Of a stretch of DNA of 64,000 nt, positions 45,495-54,064 are shown piece after piece. This DNA comes from CAWBRT01 sp963819175 (lineage in GTDB: Bacteria > Acidobacteriota > Terriglobia > Terriglobales > Acidobacteriaceae). A model generated the notes under the pieces. That model searched no databases, was not told the origin of the DNA, and was given only the letters and a program-made list of their open reading frames with translations. The translations under genes and the position numbers were made by a program. The stretch covers positions 588,243-652,242 of the forward strand of contig CAWFVJ010000013.1 of the NCBI GenBank assembly GCA_963819175.1, in the 5' to 3' direction. Each line of letters begins with the position of its first letter. The first letter of the stretch is position 1.

Positions 45495-45680
45495 ATGGCA
45501 TCCAGTGGTGAACTGATTCGCTTGATGAACTACGTCGACGATATTTCCACGACCCTGCGGCGGATCAAGACCGCAAGCGCGTTCATCGAACTTGACGAAA
45601 AAAAGCGTCTCTCCGAGTACATGCGAAACTCTGATCCCAACTACCTCAAAATATTGGAAGCTCTGGATCGAGGGGATTGA
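45495..45680 (+). CDS. Small hypothetical protein
   Basis: 61 residues, helical and charged (SGELIRLMNYVDDISTTLRRIKTASAF, DPNYLKILEALDRGD). The start ATG 45495 follows AAAGGACG. The stop TGA overlaps the ATG of the next frame (TGATG), so coupled translation is possible. No recognised family. Confidence 0.5.
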   Translation: MASSGELIRLMNYVDDISTTLRRIKTASAFIELDEKKRLSEYMRNSDPNYLKILEALDRGD

Positions 45681-45850
45681 TGGCCGCAATGCACACTATC
45701 GCCGTCATTGGGGCCGGCGTAATGGGTCGTGGCATTGGAGGCCTCGGCCGCAAGTCGGGCCACGGCGTGTACGATTATCCCGAACTCAATGCCGCTGCCG
45801 CGGTTACGCACGGTGGCGTGGAAAAACCAGCCGTTGGCAACAAGGCCTAA
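45680..45850 (+). pseudogene. 3-hydroxyacyl-CoA dehydrogenase remnant with internal deletion
   Basis: A 56-codon open frame reads MAAMHTIAVIGAGVMGRGIG (the N-terminal NAD site of 3-hydroxyacyl-CoA dehydrogenase) and then GLGRKSGHGVYDYPE, a motif found near the C-terminus of the same family. The 250 or so residues between them are missing while the frame is kept. It is either an internal-deletion relic or an assembly collapse. It cannot be an active enzyme. Confidence 0.7.
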
Positions 45851-45899
45851 GTCGGTAGCTGCCGGCTGCGCGGCCCGGGGCTGCAATGGAACGCTCACC

Positions 45900-46550
45900 A
45901 TGTCACGAAGATTGATGGTTGTGCTTGCCGCATGCTTTCTGGTTGTGGGGATGGCTCATGCCGAATCCTGGCCACGCATTCAGCCATTCGATCGCATTTA
46001 CAATTTTGGCCGGCCGCAGAATATGTACCTGAACTTGCCGATTCTGGGCGTCAACGGCAAGCCCGCCTACATCCTCGAATGCGCCAGCCCAGAAAACGTT
46101 CGCGCCCGCGCTGAAGGCTTTCACTACACCCGCGAGTTCGAGTGCCGCCTTTCGCTTCCCGGGGCGACGAAGGCTCCCGATACCCAGTTGCTGACCGATG
46201 GCTCCGGCAAAGCAAGTCAGGCCGGCTTCAACTGGAACCAGGTCATCGGACCCTGCTACCGCTACCCGGACTACGGCGCAGAGCGAAATTTCCGTTTGCG
46301 AGACATGCGGCTGACGATCACCCTCTCCAACGTGATCTTCGGTCCCGAGGTTCGCGCCGGACAGGGTAACAAGCGCTCGCTTCAGGGAATGACCGTACAC
46401 GTGCAGGGTTTCTTCGATCCTGGCGCATCGCGCGAGTTCCCTGCCCCCAGCCGCTACGAAGAGCCCAAGCCGTTGCTGCCGGATCAGCCTGCCGGACAGC
46501 TCAATTGCATACCTCCCGTATTAAAACCATCGAGCGCGGCAGTCCCCTAA
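45900..46550 (+). CDS. Secreted hypothetical protein
   Basis: 216 residues with a clear signal peptide (LMVVLAACFLVVGMAHA) and a mature part with three or four Cys and a Pro-rich C-terminus. No recognised domain. The start ATG 45900 was chosen for the signal peptide; the frame is open further upstream. Unknown function. Confidence 0.6.
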   Translation: MSRRLMVVLAACFLVVGMAHAESWPRIQPFDRIYNFGRPQNMYLNLPILGVNGKPAYILECASPENVRARAEGFHYTREFECRLSLPGATKAPDTQLLTDGSGKASQAGFNWNQVIGPCYRYPDYGAERNFRLRDMRLTITLSNVIFGPEVRAGQGNKRSLQGMTVHVQGFFDPGASREFPAPSRYEEPKPLLPDQPAGQLNCIPPVLKPSSAAVP

Positions 46551-46566
46551 CCGCCACATCTATTTC

Positions 46567-46707
46567 AGGGTGTCATCCTGAGCGCAGCGAAGGATCTGCT
46601 TTTCTCGATGGTGGCCCACATTTGCGGAGCCGCAGGCGCAGCTAATGTGGGGTCGAAAGCGGGTGCCCCATCCTTTCGCCTGCTTTTGGCGAAGGGTGGG
46701 ATAGTTT
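46567..46707. repeat. Family-1 repeat followed by two family-2 hairpins
   Basis: GTGTCATCCTGAGCGCAGCG...GGATCTGCTTT at 46567-46602, then hairpins CCCACATTTGCGG...AATGTGGG (46611-46653) and CCCCATCCTTTCGCC...GGCGAAGGGTGGG (46661-46707). Non-coding gap upstream of 46780. Confidence 0.6.
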
Positions 46708-46779
46708 CTTCCGCCGCACAATATCTCTACACACCACCCTGCGATACGTCCCCACCAAAACCGCGCTAGAATCCCTTGC

Positions 46780-47088
46780 ATGGCATCGAGCTCGGAACAT
46801 CTCGCGATTGTCCGCCAGCAACTGGAGCGCTACGACCATCCGCTGTTGAGCTTCGAGGCGGAACTCCACGACGCGCAGGTTCAGGTCGCAATAAGATTCA
46901 AGAATCCGCCGGTTCCGGTGCACACCTATTTTTTCTACGTTCATCCGCGCGATGCCGAGAATCCGCAATTCGAATGGGCTTTTCAGCGCCAGCTCTACGA
47001 CTGCATGCACGACTATTTCGTCGAAATGTTCACCCGCACTCCTTACAACCGCGAGCTGCCCGCCGAAGATAGCGTCTTTGAACCGTGA
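46780..47088 (+). CDS. Hypothetical protein upstream of the MidA-type methyltransferase
   Basis: 102 residues, cytoplasmic, with a conserved look (RYDHPLLSFEAELHDAQVQV, YFFYVHPRDAENPQFEWAFQRQLYD) but no family that I recognise. It ends 6 bp before the methyltransferase start and is probably cotranscribed with it. Confidence 0.6.
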   Translation: MASSSEHLAIVRQQLERYDHPLLSFEAELHDAQVQVAIRFKNPPVPVHTYFFYVHPRDAENPQFEWAFQRQLYDCMHDYFVEMFTRTPYNRELPAEDSVFEP

Positions 47089-47094
47089 CCACAG

Positions 47095-48312
47095 ATGACC
47101 GCTAATCCGCTGCGCCAACGCATTGTCGACCTCATCCGCCGCGAAGGGCCGATACCCTTCTCGCGCTACATGGCCATGTGTTTGTACGAGCCTGAGCTGG
47201 GATACTACGCGCGCCCGCGTGAGCAGTTCGGCAAAGCTGGCGATTTCTACACCTCTTCGGACGTGCATGCTTTGTTCGGGCGGCTGCTGTGCCGTCAATT
47301 TGTCGAGTTCTGGCAGACGCTCGGCTCACCCGCCACGGTCGATCTCATCGAACTCGGTCCCGGGCGCGGCCTCTTCGCCCGAGACGTGCTCGACTGGGCG
47401 GCAAAGAAGCATCCGGAGTTCCTGCGGGCGCTCCGCTATCGACTTGTCGAGACATCGCCCTGGCTGCGGCAGCGCCAGCAGGAGCGACTGGCCGAGTTCG
47501 TCGCCACCGGACAGGTCACCATCGACAGCGATTTCGCTCCGGCCCTGGCGCGCTCCACCCCACAACGCGCAAAAGAGCGCGTAGCGGGGACCCCGGGCGG
47601 CGATGCGCTGATCGTCTTCGGCAACGAATTTTTCGACGCGCTTCCCGTGGAGGTGCTCACCGCCGACGGCGAACTTCGCGTGGCGGAAACCGACGGAGCC
47701 CTGACCGAGCAAACCGTCGATCCGCGTCCGCAGGTACTCGAATACGTCGACCGCTATGGCGTGCATCCGCCCGTAGGCGGCCGGGTCGAGGTTTCGCTCG
47801 CCGGACTCGAATGGATGCGCCGCATCGCCGACGCTTTTGCCGGCTCGGGGGTCCCAGCAAGGCTCTGATTGCTGGGTGGCCGGCGCGGCTTCGCCCTCTT
47901 CATCGACTACGGTTACACGCGCCCCGAGCAGCTCGCCGGACGCCATCTCGACACGCTCATGACTTACCGACAGCACCGTGCCGGCGGCAATCCCTACGAG
48001 GCTCCGGGCGAGCAGGACATTACCGCGCACGTCAATTTCACGGCTCTGCGCGCCGTCGCCAGCCAGGGCGGCCTCGACGACCTGGCGCTATTGACGCAAT
48101 CGCAATTCCTGATGGGAGTGGGCGAACCAACGCAGTTTGCGGAAGCCTTCGAGGATTGTCATTTGCCGCAGGAACAAGCCAAGGTCGCGATGCAGTTGAA
48201 GCATCTCGTCACCCCCGCGGGCATCGGCGAAATTTTTCAGGTGCTGCTGCTCTCGCATGGCGTCGACGCCGCAAAGGCACGCGCGCTCAGCGGCCTGAAG
48301 TTCGCACGGTAA
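47095..48312 (+). CDS. MidA/NDUFAF7-type SAM methyltransferase interrupted by repeat elements
   Basis: Class I SAM-dependent methyltransferase (DUF185). N-terminal part: GPIPFSRYMAMCLYEPELGYY and the SAM motif DLIELGPGRGLFA, then VFGNEFFDALPVE. Two palindromic family-3 repeats lie inside. The first (about 47555-47595) stays in frame and adds roughly STPQRAKERVAGTPG. The second (about 47847-47881) carries TGA 47866-47868 in its loop, which stops translation; the frame resumes as RRGFALFIDYGYTRPEQLAG and the C-terminal half runs to 48312 in the same frame. The family enzymes modify respiratory complex I or other proteins. As written the product would be truncated after about 257 residues. Confidence 0.75.
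47555..47595. repeat. Family-3 palindrome inside the methyltransferase gene (in frame)
   Basis: Read on the minus strand it gives GGGGTCCCCGCTACGCGCTC, TTTT, GCGCGTTGTGGGG: a hairpin whose outer arms match the family-3 unit at 29639 and 60849. It keeps the reading frame and adds about 13-14 residues. Confidence 0.65.
47847..47881. repeat. Family-3 palindrome inside the methyltransferase gene (carries a stop)
   Basis: Perfect 8-bp stem CCCAGCAA / TTGCTGGG (47853-47860 and 47869-47876) with an 8-nt loop containing TGA in frame. Flanks GGGGT and GGTGG match family 3. Confidence 0.7.
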
Positions 48313-48337
48313 CGAAGCTTGTTAGAGGTTGCGGATG

Positions 48338-48620
48338 TGGGTGCCCTACCCTGTCGCCTCTTTGGCGAAGGGTGGGGTTTCTTGTCTTGCCGGGTGCCCC
48401 ACGTCCCGCCCGCTGTTGGCTGACGTGGGGTAGTTTCCTCGACGGTGCCCCATATCTGCCGCAGTTAGCAGATGTGAGACTTTGATTTCATCAGATATTT
48501 GCCTTCCGTTGGCAAATGTGGGAAGTACAGAACTCCACACCCTCGGGCGCACCCCATCACATCCCTTTGTCTTCCTTCCCGCAGGTGCCCCACATCTGCC
48601 GCAGTGAGCAGATGTGGGAT
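48338..48620. repeat. Cluster of family-2 hairpins
   Basis: Five hairpin units between the methyltransferase and the M1-like gene: 48338-48375, 48391-48434, 48443-48481, about 48499-48525 and 48583-48620. Inner sequences differ but both arms change together (CATCTGC with GCAGATG; TTTGCC with GGCAAA). Non-coding. Confidence 0.6.
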
Positions 48621-48645
48621 ATTGATTTCAATTCACTCGGCGCCC

Positions 48646-50788
48646 TCACATCCCTTTGTCGTCCTTGCTGCGCGTGAACGGTGTTTGCAGGTATTTGTGG
48701 GCCTCGTCGAGAGCACCCTGGGTGTTGTCCTTGGTTTGCAGCGCCTGCTGATACTCATTGACGGCGCGCTCGCGCTGCCCGGTGATATCGAAGATTTTGC
48801 CGAGCTGGAGATGGCACCAGACCTCGGTCCACTTCGGTTCGTCATCGCCGTTGAGGGCCTCGCGATAGGCGTTCGCTGAAGCCTGATAGTTGCGCTGCTG
48901 GAAGAAGACCTCGGCAACCCTATAGTGGGCCAGCGAGCTGTTCTTGTTGATGTCGAGCGCCTTCTGGAATTCCTTCAGAGACTCCGCCGGGTTGCCCTGC
49001 CGCACCAGTTGCTGGCCGCGCATGATGGCCGTCCGCAGCCGCAGTTCGGGAGTATTCTTCAGCACGTAGTTGTCGGGATCGATGACGATAAGCCGCGGTT
49101 TGCCAAACGTCTCCATCGTATAGGCGGAATTGGTGCCGACCACCTGGACCTTTTTGGTCTCCGTCTGCCCGTCGGTATCGATCTTGATTTCGACCGGCAT
49201 GCGGAACAGGTCAAGGTCCTGCTGAATCTCGCCGACCACGCGGAAGCCTTTGTTGGTGCGGTAGATGGTGTACTTATTCTTAAATTCCGGAGCCCCGGTC
49301 GAATCCAGCCACTGGGTAAAGAACCAGGTCAGCTTTTCGCCGGAAATTTCGTCCGTGAGTTTTTCAAGATCGTCCACGCCAGCCGGCTTGCCCTGGAACT
49401 GCTCGGCGAAGCTGCGCACAAGTTTATCGAAGTTCTGCTCGCCGATAACCCACCGCAGCATGTGGAAAACCATGCCGCCCTTGTCCACGGCAAGCGACTG
49501 AAAGTTCGGATCGAATGGCTGCCAGGGTTCCCAGTTGGCCAAGCGGAACCGTGTCGTAGGCCAGTGCGCCGACAGCCATGTCCTTAACTGCTTCTTCCTC
49601 CGCTCCGCGGCCGGAGACGTGCTCGACGTACTGCGCTTCAGCCTGACGGGGCAGGCCGTCGGTGATCCACCAGTCATTGCGCGTTGCGGGTGAGACGGCC
49701 ACTCCCCACCACTGGTGCGCAATCATGTCGGCCAGCAGCCGATAGTTCAGTTTGCCGCCAACCACGCGGCTGGAAATGGCTGCGATCTCCGGCGCCCAGG
49801 CGGCAGGCACCGTGTCGTCGGGAAGCTCAACCACCTTCACGTCGGTCGACATGGGCACGCCGTAGAGCGTGGTGAAAAAGTTGAACTCCTTGCCCGCAAC
49901 CTCGCCATATTCCTGCGCCTGCTGCTTATGCTCCGCCGGAAAGAAAACATGGATGACAAGAGCGCCAGCCTTTATCTCCGTCTCTTCAAACTTGCCGATG
50001 ACCAGCGTACCCGGGAAGCTGGGCTTGTCCCACGCGAAGGTGTAGGTCACTTGCGGCCCGGTCAACTTGGACGCCGAGCTCTCGGCTGGCGCCGCTGCTG
50101 CTCCGGTTTTGCGAACGGGCTCGGCGCTGCCGGTGCGCGCACGCATGGCGGGCTTGCCGGTTTCGGCGGGGGTTTTAGCCGCAACCGGCGCGGCCTGATT
50201 GTTGCCGCTGCCCACCACCGTATAGCCCTCGGGCACAGTTACGCGGATCGTGGCGGTAAAGCGATTGGTGCCGTAGCCGACCACAGGGAACCAGCGCCCG
50301 GCGTAGAGCAGGTAGCTCGAAGGGTCGCCGACATAAGCCAGCTTCAACCCTGCAACCGGACTGTCCTCGGCGGAAATCAGGTCGCCCTCGTACTCGAAGT
50401 TGAGCGTGCTCGACTGGCCTTTCTGCAAGCCATTGGGCAGCGTAACGCGTACGGTGGAGTCCTGCGCGACGCGCTCGACTTGCATGGCGTGGCCTTCCGC
50501 GTCAGTGACCTTGGATGGCCGCAAGTCATTGTGCAGCTCAAAAACTGCGACGGTGACGTCGTCCAGTGCGGTGAACTTGACCTGCGCGCGCGCCCAGAGA
50601 TGATGCTTCGCCGGGTTAATGGTGGCGTCAATCTGGTAGTCGTTGACCTCTATGCGGTTTTTCGCCGCAGCCCGCACGTGCAAGGCTAGGGTCAAGCCAA
50701 CTATCAGGCAGATCAGCGCGAACAGGATTCCCGGCAGGCGACGAGGCTGCACGTGAAAAGAGGGGCCCAAAAATTGACGTGGATGCAT
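48646..50788 (-). CDS. M1-like exported protein lacking the zinc motif, with TPR tail (apparent frameshift)
   Basis: Secreted relative of M1 aminopeptidases: signal segment (GILFALICLIVGLTLALHV), N-terminal beta domain, catalytic-domain homologue and a C-terminal TPR (AIMRGQQLVRQGNPAESLKEFQ onward). The place of HExxH reads LADMIAHQWWG: the first His and the Glu are replaced, and the second zinc-ligand Glu region is ITDGLPRQAEAQYVE. It is probably not an active peptidase. The frame breaks near 49548 (after ALAYDTV, continuing RLANWEPWQPFDPNF). A Pro/Ala/Thr-rich stretch (AAPVAAKTPAETGKPAMR) is inserted midway. The joined length is about 714 residues. Confidence 0.75.
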
Positions 50789-50871
50789 GTTTCTTGAAGC
50801 TCCTGAAGCTTCATTGTAAGTTGATGTTCAAACCCCGATAAAAGATGGTAGTCGTGCTATTTTCAATTGCT

Positions 50872-51232
50872 TGGTGCCCCATATCTGCCGCAGTTAGCAG
50901 ATGTGGGATCGAAGTGCTGCCGTCTCGGGTGCCCCACGTTCCGCCCACATCGGGCTAGAGCAGTTGCAGAGATGCTGTATCCCGAGCGATGAACGTCATT
51001 CCGAGCGAGCGACGCTTTGCGTCGCAAGTCGAGGAATCTTGTGGGTTCTTTTTGCTGCAGAACCACAAGATCACTCCACTCCGCGCCCGAACAGCTTTTT
51101 GCTTATCGAGTGCAATGCCGGGTACGCAGCGTGGCTGCTCCGGCCGAGAGTGCTAGGCGCTTCGGTCGGGATGACGCCTTTTGTGAACAATGGGCTACAC
51201 CAATCATGGTACTGCCCTAACGTGGGGTAGTT
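50872..51232. repeat. Family-2 and degenerate family-1 repeats
   Basis: A hairpin at 50872-50910 (CCCCATATCTGCC...GCAGATGTGGG), a degenerate CCCCACGTTCCGCCC at 50931, a GTCATTCCGAGCGAGCGAC/GAGGAATCT type unit near 50995-51040, and half a hairpin at about 51208 (CTAACGTGGGGTAG). No gene in 50789-51283 can be supported. Confidence 0.5.
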
Positions 51233-51283
51233 GGTTTCCTTCTGATCTGCAATGTCCGGGTGGCCAACCGAGCTCGCCGTTGG

Positions 51284-52540
51284 CTAGAGTTTGGTCGTCC
51301 CTTCCTGTTCCCGGATGCCACTGTCCGGGGCGGTACGCGGAACCGCTTCAGTCTTTCCCCTCTCAAGTTGAATAACCTTCAGGATTTCCCGCGCCGCCGT
51401 CATCGAAGCCGAAGCGCCGGCGGCGACGCTCAGCCTGGTTCGCACCTCGCGAAGTCCGTCGAGCATCTGCCTTCGCTCCGGACCATCCGCGAGCAGTCGC
51501 TCGATCCGGGCGGCCACGTTGACGGGGGTAAAGTCGCGCTGGACCAGTTCGGGGACAACCTCCCGACCCGCGATGAGGTTGACAATGCAAAAGAATGGCA
51601 CATCGACCAACCGCCGTCCCATTAGCCACGTGAGCGCCGTTAGCCGGTAAACCATGACGAACGGAGTTCCGACCAACGCCGCTTCCAGGGTAGCCGTGCC
51701 GCTGGCAACAACGGCGGCCTGCGAGCCGGCCAGCGCTTGCCGGGCATCCGCAGCTAGTTCCAGGGGAAGTGCCACGGACGGCTGTGTTGTGGACAGCTTG
51801 CCAATCAGCTCCGTCAGCCAGTTCCGGCTGATGGTCGACGCCACTGGCATGCTGAAGTGCAATTCGGGGTGTCGCGCATGCAGGTCGACGGCGGCCGCAA
51901 GCATCCCCGGCAGGTTCAACTCGATCTCCTTGCGGCGGCTTCCGGGCAGCAGGGCAATTTGCCGGGAATCCCTCTCTGTCCCGCTGACGTTCGCGCCTGT
52001 GGCTGGAGAATCGGCCAGCGGGTGCCCCACGAACTCCACCTCTACTCCGTGTCGGCTGTAGAACTCGCGTTCGAAAGGAAAGATGACCAGCATCTTGCGC
52101 ACGTGGCGCTGCACCAGCTTGACACGTCCTTTGCGCCAAGCCCAGAGCTGAGGGCTTATGTAGTAAATGACCGGGATGCCGCGGCGATGAAGTTGGCGCG
52201 CCAGGCGAAAATTAAACTCCGGGAAATCGATGAGTACGGCGGCATCGGGGCGGCGGCGGTCAACTTCCGCCAGCAGGCGCCGGAACTCGCGGTAGATGCG
52301 CGGCAGGTGCGCCACCACTTCGGCCAATCCCAGCACGGCAACGTCTTTGGCGTCGACCACGGTCTCGCACCCGGCGGCCCGCAGACGCTCGCCGCCCAAT
52401 CCAAAGCACTCAACTTCCACGGGCCAAGCTAGTTGGCGCAGGGCGGCCAGCAGCGCCGCGCCGTGCAGGTCGCCGGAGGCTTCACCGGCGGAGATCAGTA
52501 GGCGGGCCGGAGCCGTCGCTGGTTGGAGTGTTGGCGGCAT
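51284..52540 (-). CDS. lpxB: Lipid-A-disaccharide synthase
   Basis: GT19 glycosyltransferase that joins UDP-diacylglucosamine and lipid X in lipid A synthesis at the inner membrane. Marks: ISAGEASGDLHGAALL, FPEFNFRLARQL, YYISPQLWAWRKGR, FVGHPLADSP, ALLPGSRRKEIELNLP and VASGTATLEAALVGTPFVMVYR. 418 residues, somewhat long owing to a C-terminal tail. It shows that the organism is diderm with LPS-type lipid A. Confidence 0.95.
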   Translation of the reverse strand: MPPTLQPATAPARLLISAGEASGDLHGAALLAALRQLAWPVEVECFGLGGERLRAAGCETVVDAKDVAVLGLAEVVAHLPRIYREFRRLLAEVDRRRPDAAVLIDFPEFNFRLARQLHRRGIPVIYYISPQLWAWRKGRVKLVQRHVRKMLVIFPFEREFYSRHGVEVEFVGHPLADSPATGANVSGTERDSRQIALLPGSRRKEIELNLPGMLAAAVDLHARHPELHFSMPVASTISRNWLTELIGKLSTTQPSVALPLELAADARQALAGSQAAVVASGTATLEAALVGTPFVMVYRLTALTWLMGRRLVDVPFFCIVNLIAGREVVPELVQRDFTPVNVAARIERLLADGPERRQMLDGLREVRTRLSVAAGASASMTAAREILKVIQLERGKTEAVPRTAPDSGIREQEGTTKL

Positions 52541-52719
52541 TGCAGCCTAGTTTACAGGCTTCCTGCGGGCCATTGAGACGAATTTGGCAGCGGTTCCGTT
52601 TTGGGGCAAACCAGTGAGACGGCCCGTTTATGAGTGACCGCACGGCGCCAGCACTGGTATGCTGCTAGTCTAGCGCATAGAACATCGCACCGTGATGCAA
52701 CCAACGCGGAGGAGGATCT

Positions 52720-53163
52720 GTGAACTCTTCGCCAATGGAAAACGTCCGAGTCTTGTTTGTGGATGATGAACCGAGCATTCGGGAGACGTGCCCGGCGATA
52801 CTGCGGCAGCACAACTTCGACGTGACCAGCGTCGGCACGGTAGCAGACGCATTGGCTGAAATCAAGTCTGCTCAGTTCAATGTTCTCATTTCAGACATGA
52901 ACATCGGCGAACCCGGCGATGGCTTCATGATTGTGAAAGCGATGCGCAAGAAGCACCCGGATTGTGTGACTCTCGTATTGACCGGGCATCCCGCCGCTGA
53001 AACTGCTTTACTGGCTTTCCGCTACCAGGTGGATGATGAGATCGTCGACAGCATTGTCAGCAAGGGGGAAGGGCCGGAGACTCTGTTGGCGAGGATCAAC
53101 AGCTTGATTGCTCGAAAAGCCGGCCGCGCTTCAACGAAACAACCGCCCTCCAGTGGATCTTAG
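52720..53163 (+). CDS. Single-domain response regulator
   Basis: CheY-like receiver of 147 residues with no output domain: acidic pocket VLFVDDEPSIRE, phospho-acceptor Asp in LISDMNIGEPGDG, Thr in LVLTGHP. The usual KxxP Lys region reads VSKGEGPETLL. GTG 52720 follows AGGAGG; ATG 52735 is an alternative. The signalling partner is not in the window. Confidence 0.85.
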   Translation: MNSSPMENVRVLFVDDEPSIRETCPAILRQHNFDVTSVGTVADALAEIKSAQFNVLISDMNIGEPGDGFMIVKAMRKKHPDCVTLVLTGHPAAETALLAFRYQVDDEIVDSIVSKGEGPETLLARINSLIARKAGRASTKQPPSSGS

Positions 53164-53189
53164 CGATTGCAGTTGGTTATCCTGAACTC

Positions 53190-53796
53190 TCAGTTCGGGA
53201 AGACCTCTAATGACTCGTCGGCGTTTGCCGGCGCTTTGCCAGTGGTGGCGTGGGACGCCTCGCTAGTAGCGGTCAGCAATTTATCCAGAAGCGGAATATT
53301 CGCGCGTTGCGTTTCCACGAAGTCCACTCCCGTAGCCGTTATTGTGAAATCTGAGTTGTCCGCCCGGGTGATGTATTCCTTGGTTCCAAGGTACCACGCC
53401 GTGAACTCCAAATAGTCACGCGGAAAACCCAAACGCCTTTCAATTTCGCGCAATGAAACTTCTGGTGCAGTATGGGTTTGTGCGGCGCTGAAAATACAAC
53501 ACCGCCAGCATCGCCAACCGCCGGTTCAACTCACCCTTCATGTTGTCCATGAAATCAATAGACGTGGAGAGCGGAACTGACTGCGATGCTTGCCGCTTCG
53601 CATCGTATGCGGCGCGGCGCTCGGGATTGGACAGTACTTCATAGGCTTCCGTCAACAGGAAGAATTTTTCTGCATCGCCGGTGTTCTGGTTATCGGGGTG
53701 AAGGCGGGCCGCAAGAAATCTGTAAACGCGGTGGATTGTATCTGTCTCTGCACTCGGGCTAATTTGAAGGAACTCGTAATAATCCTGAACTTCCAC
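53190..53796 (-). CDS. J-domain protein with C-terminal winged-helix-like segment (apparent frameshift)
   Basis: The N-terminal J domain (DYYEFLQISPSAETDTIHRVYRF, HPD in LHPDNQNTGDAEKFF, YEVLSNPERRAAYD) would stimulate a DnaK/Hsp70 ATPase. It is followed by FDFMDN-type linker sequence and NRRLAMLAVLYFQRR. A one-base break near 53475 leads to THTAPEVSLREIERRLGFP and a winged-helix-like tail (YLEFTAWYLGTKEYITRADN, TITATGVDFVE). I placed the start at GTG 53796, which has GGGAG 7 nt upstream; a longer frame opens at 53850. The combination is unlike DnaJ or CbpA and could couple Hsp70 to a DNA or protein target. Confidence 0.65.
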
Positions 53797-54064
53797 GACG
53801 CTCTCCCGGGAACCCTTTTTCAGCTCTGAAACCGCTCCGGTGCAATGCACCGTGAGCGCACGAATCTGCTAGCGATTTAGGATTCCAGAGACACTGATTA
53901 GGTTGTAACTGTAAGTAGATAACGTTAATGGATGAAAGGAATCAGGCAATTACATAGAATCGCCGGGCCGGGTGCCCCACGTCCCGTCCCGCTTTTGGAG
54001 CTGACAAGTGAAGGTTGTTGCCTGAACCTGAACCGCCCGGCATGTACTTACCGCAGTTCCTCGT

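Noticed and set aside
47866..47868. Selenocysteine at the TGA in the methyltransferase gene
   Set aside because: The TGA lies in the loop of an inserted repeat and not at a conserved catalytic position.
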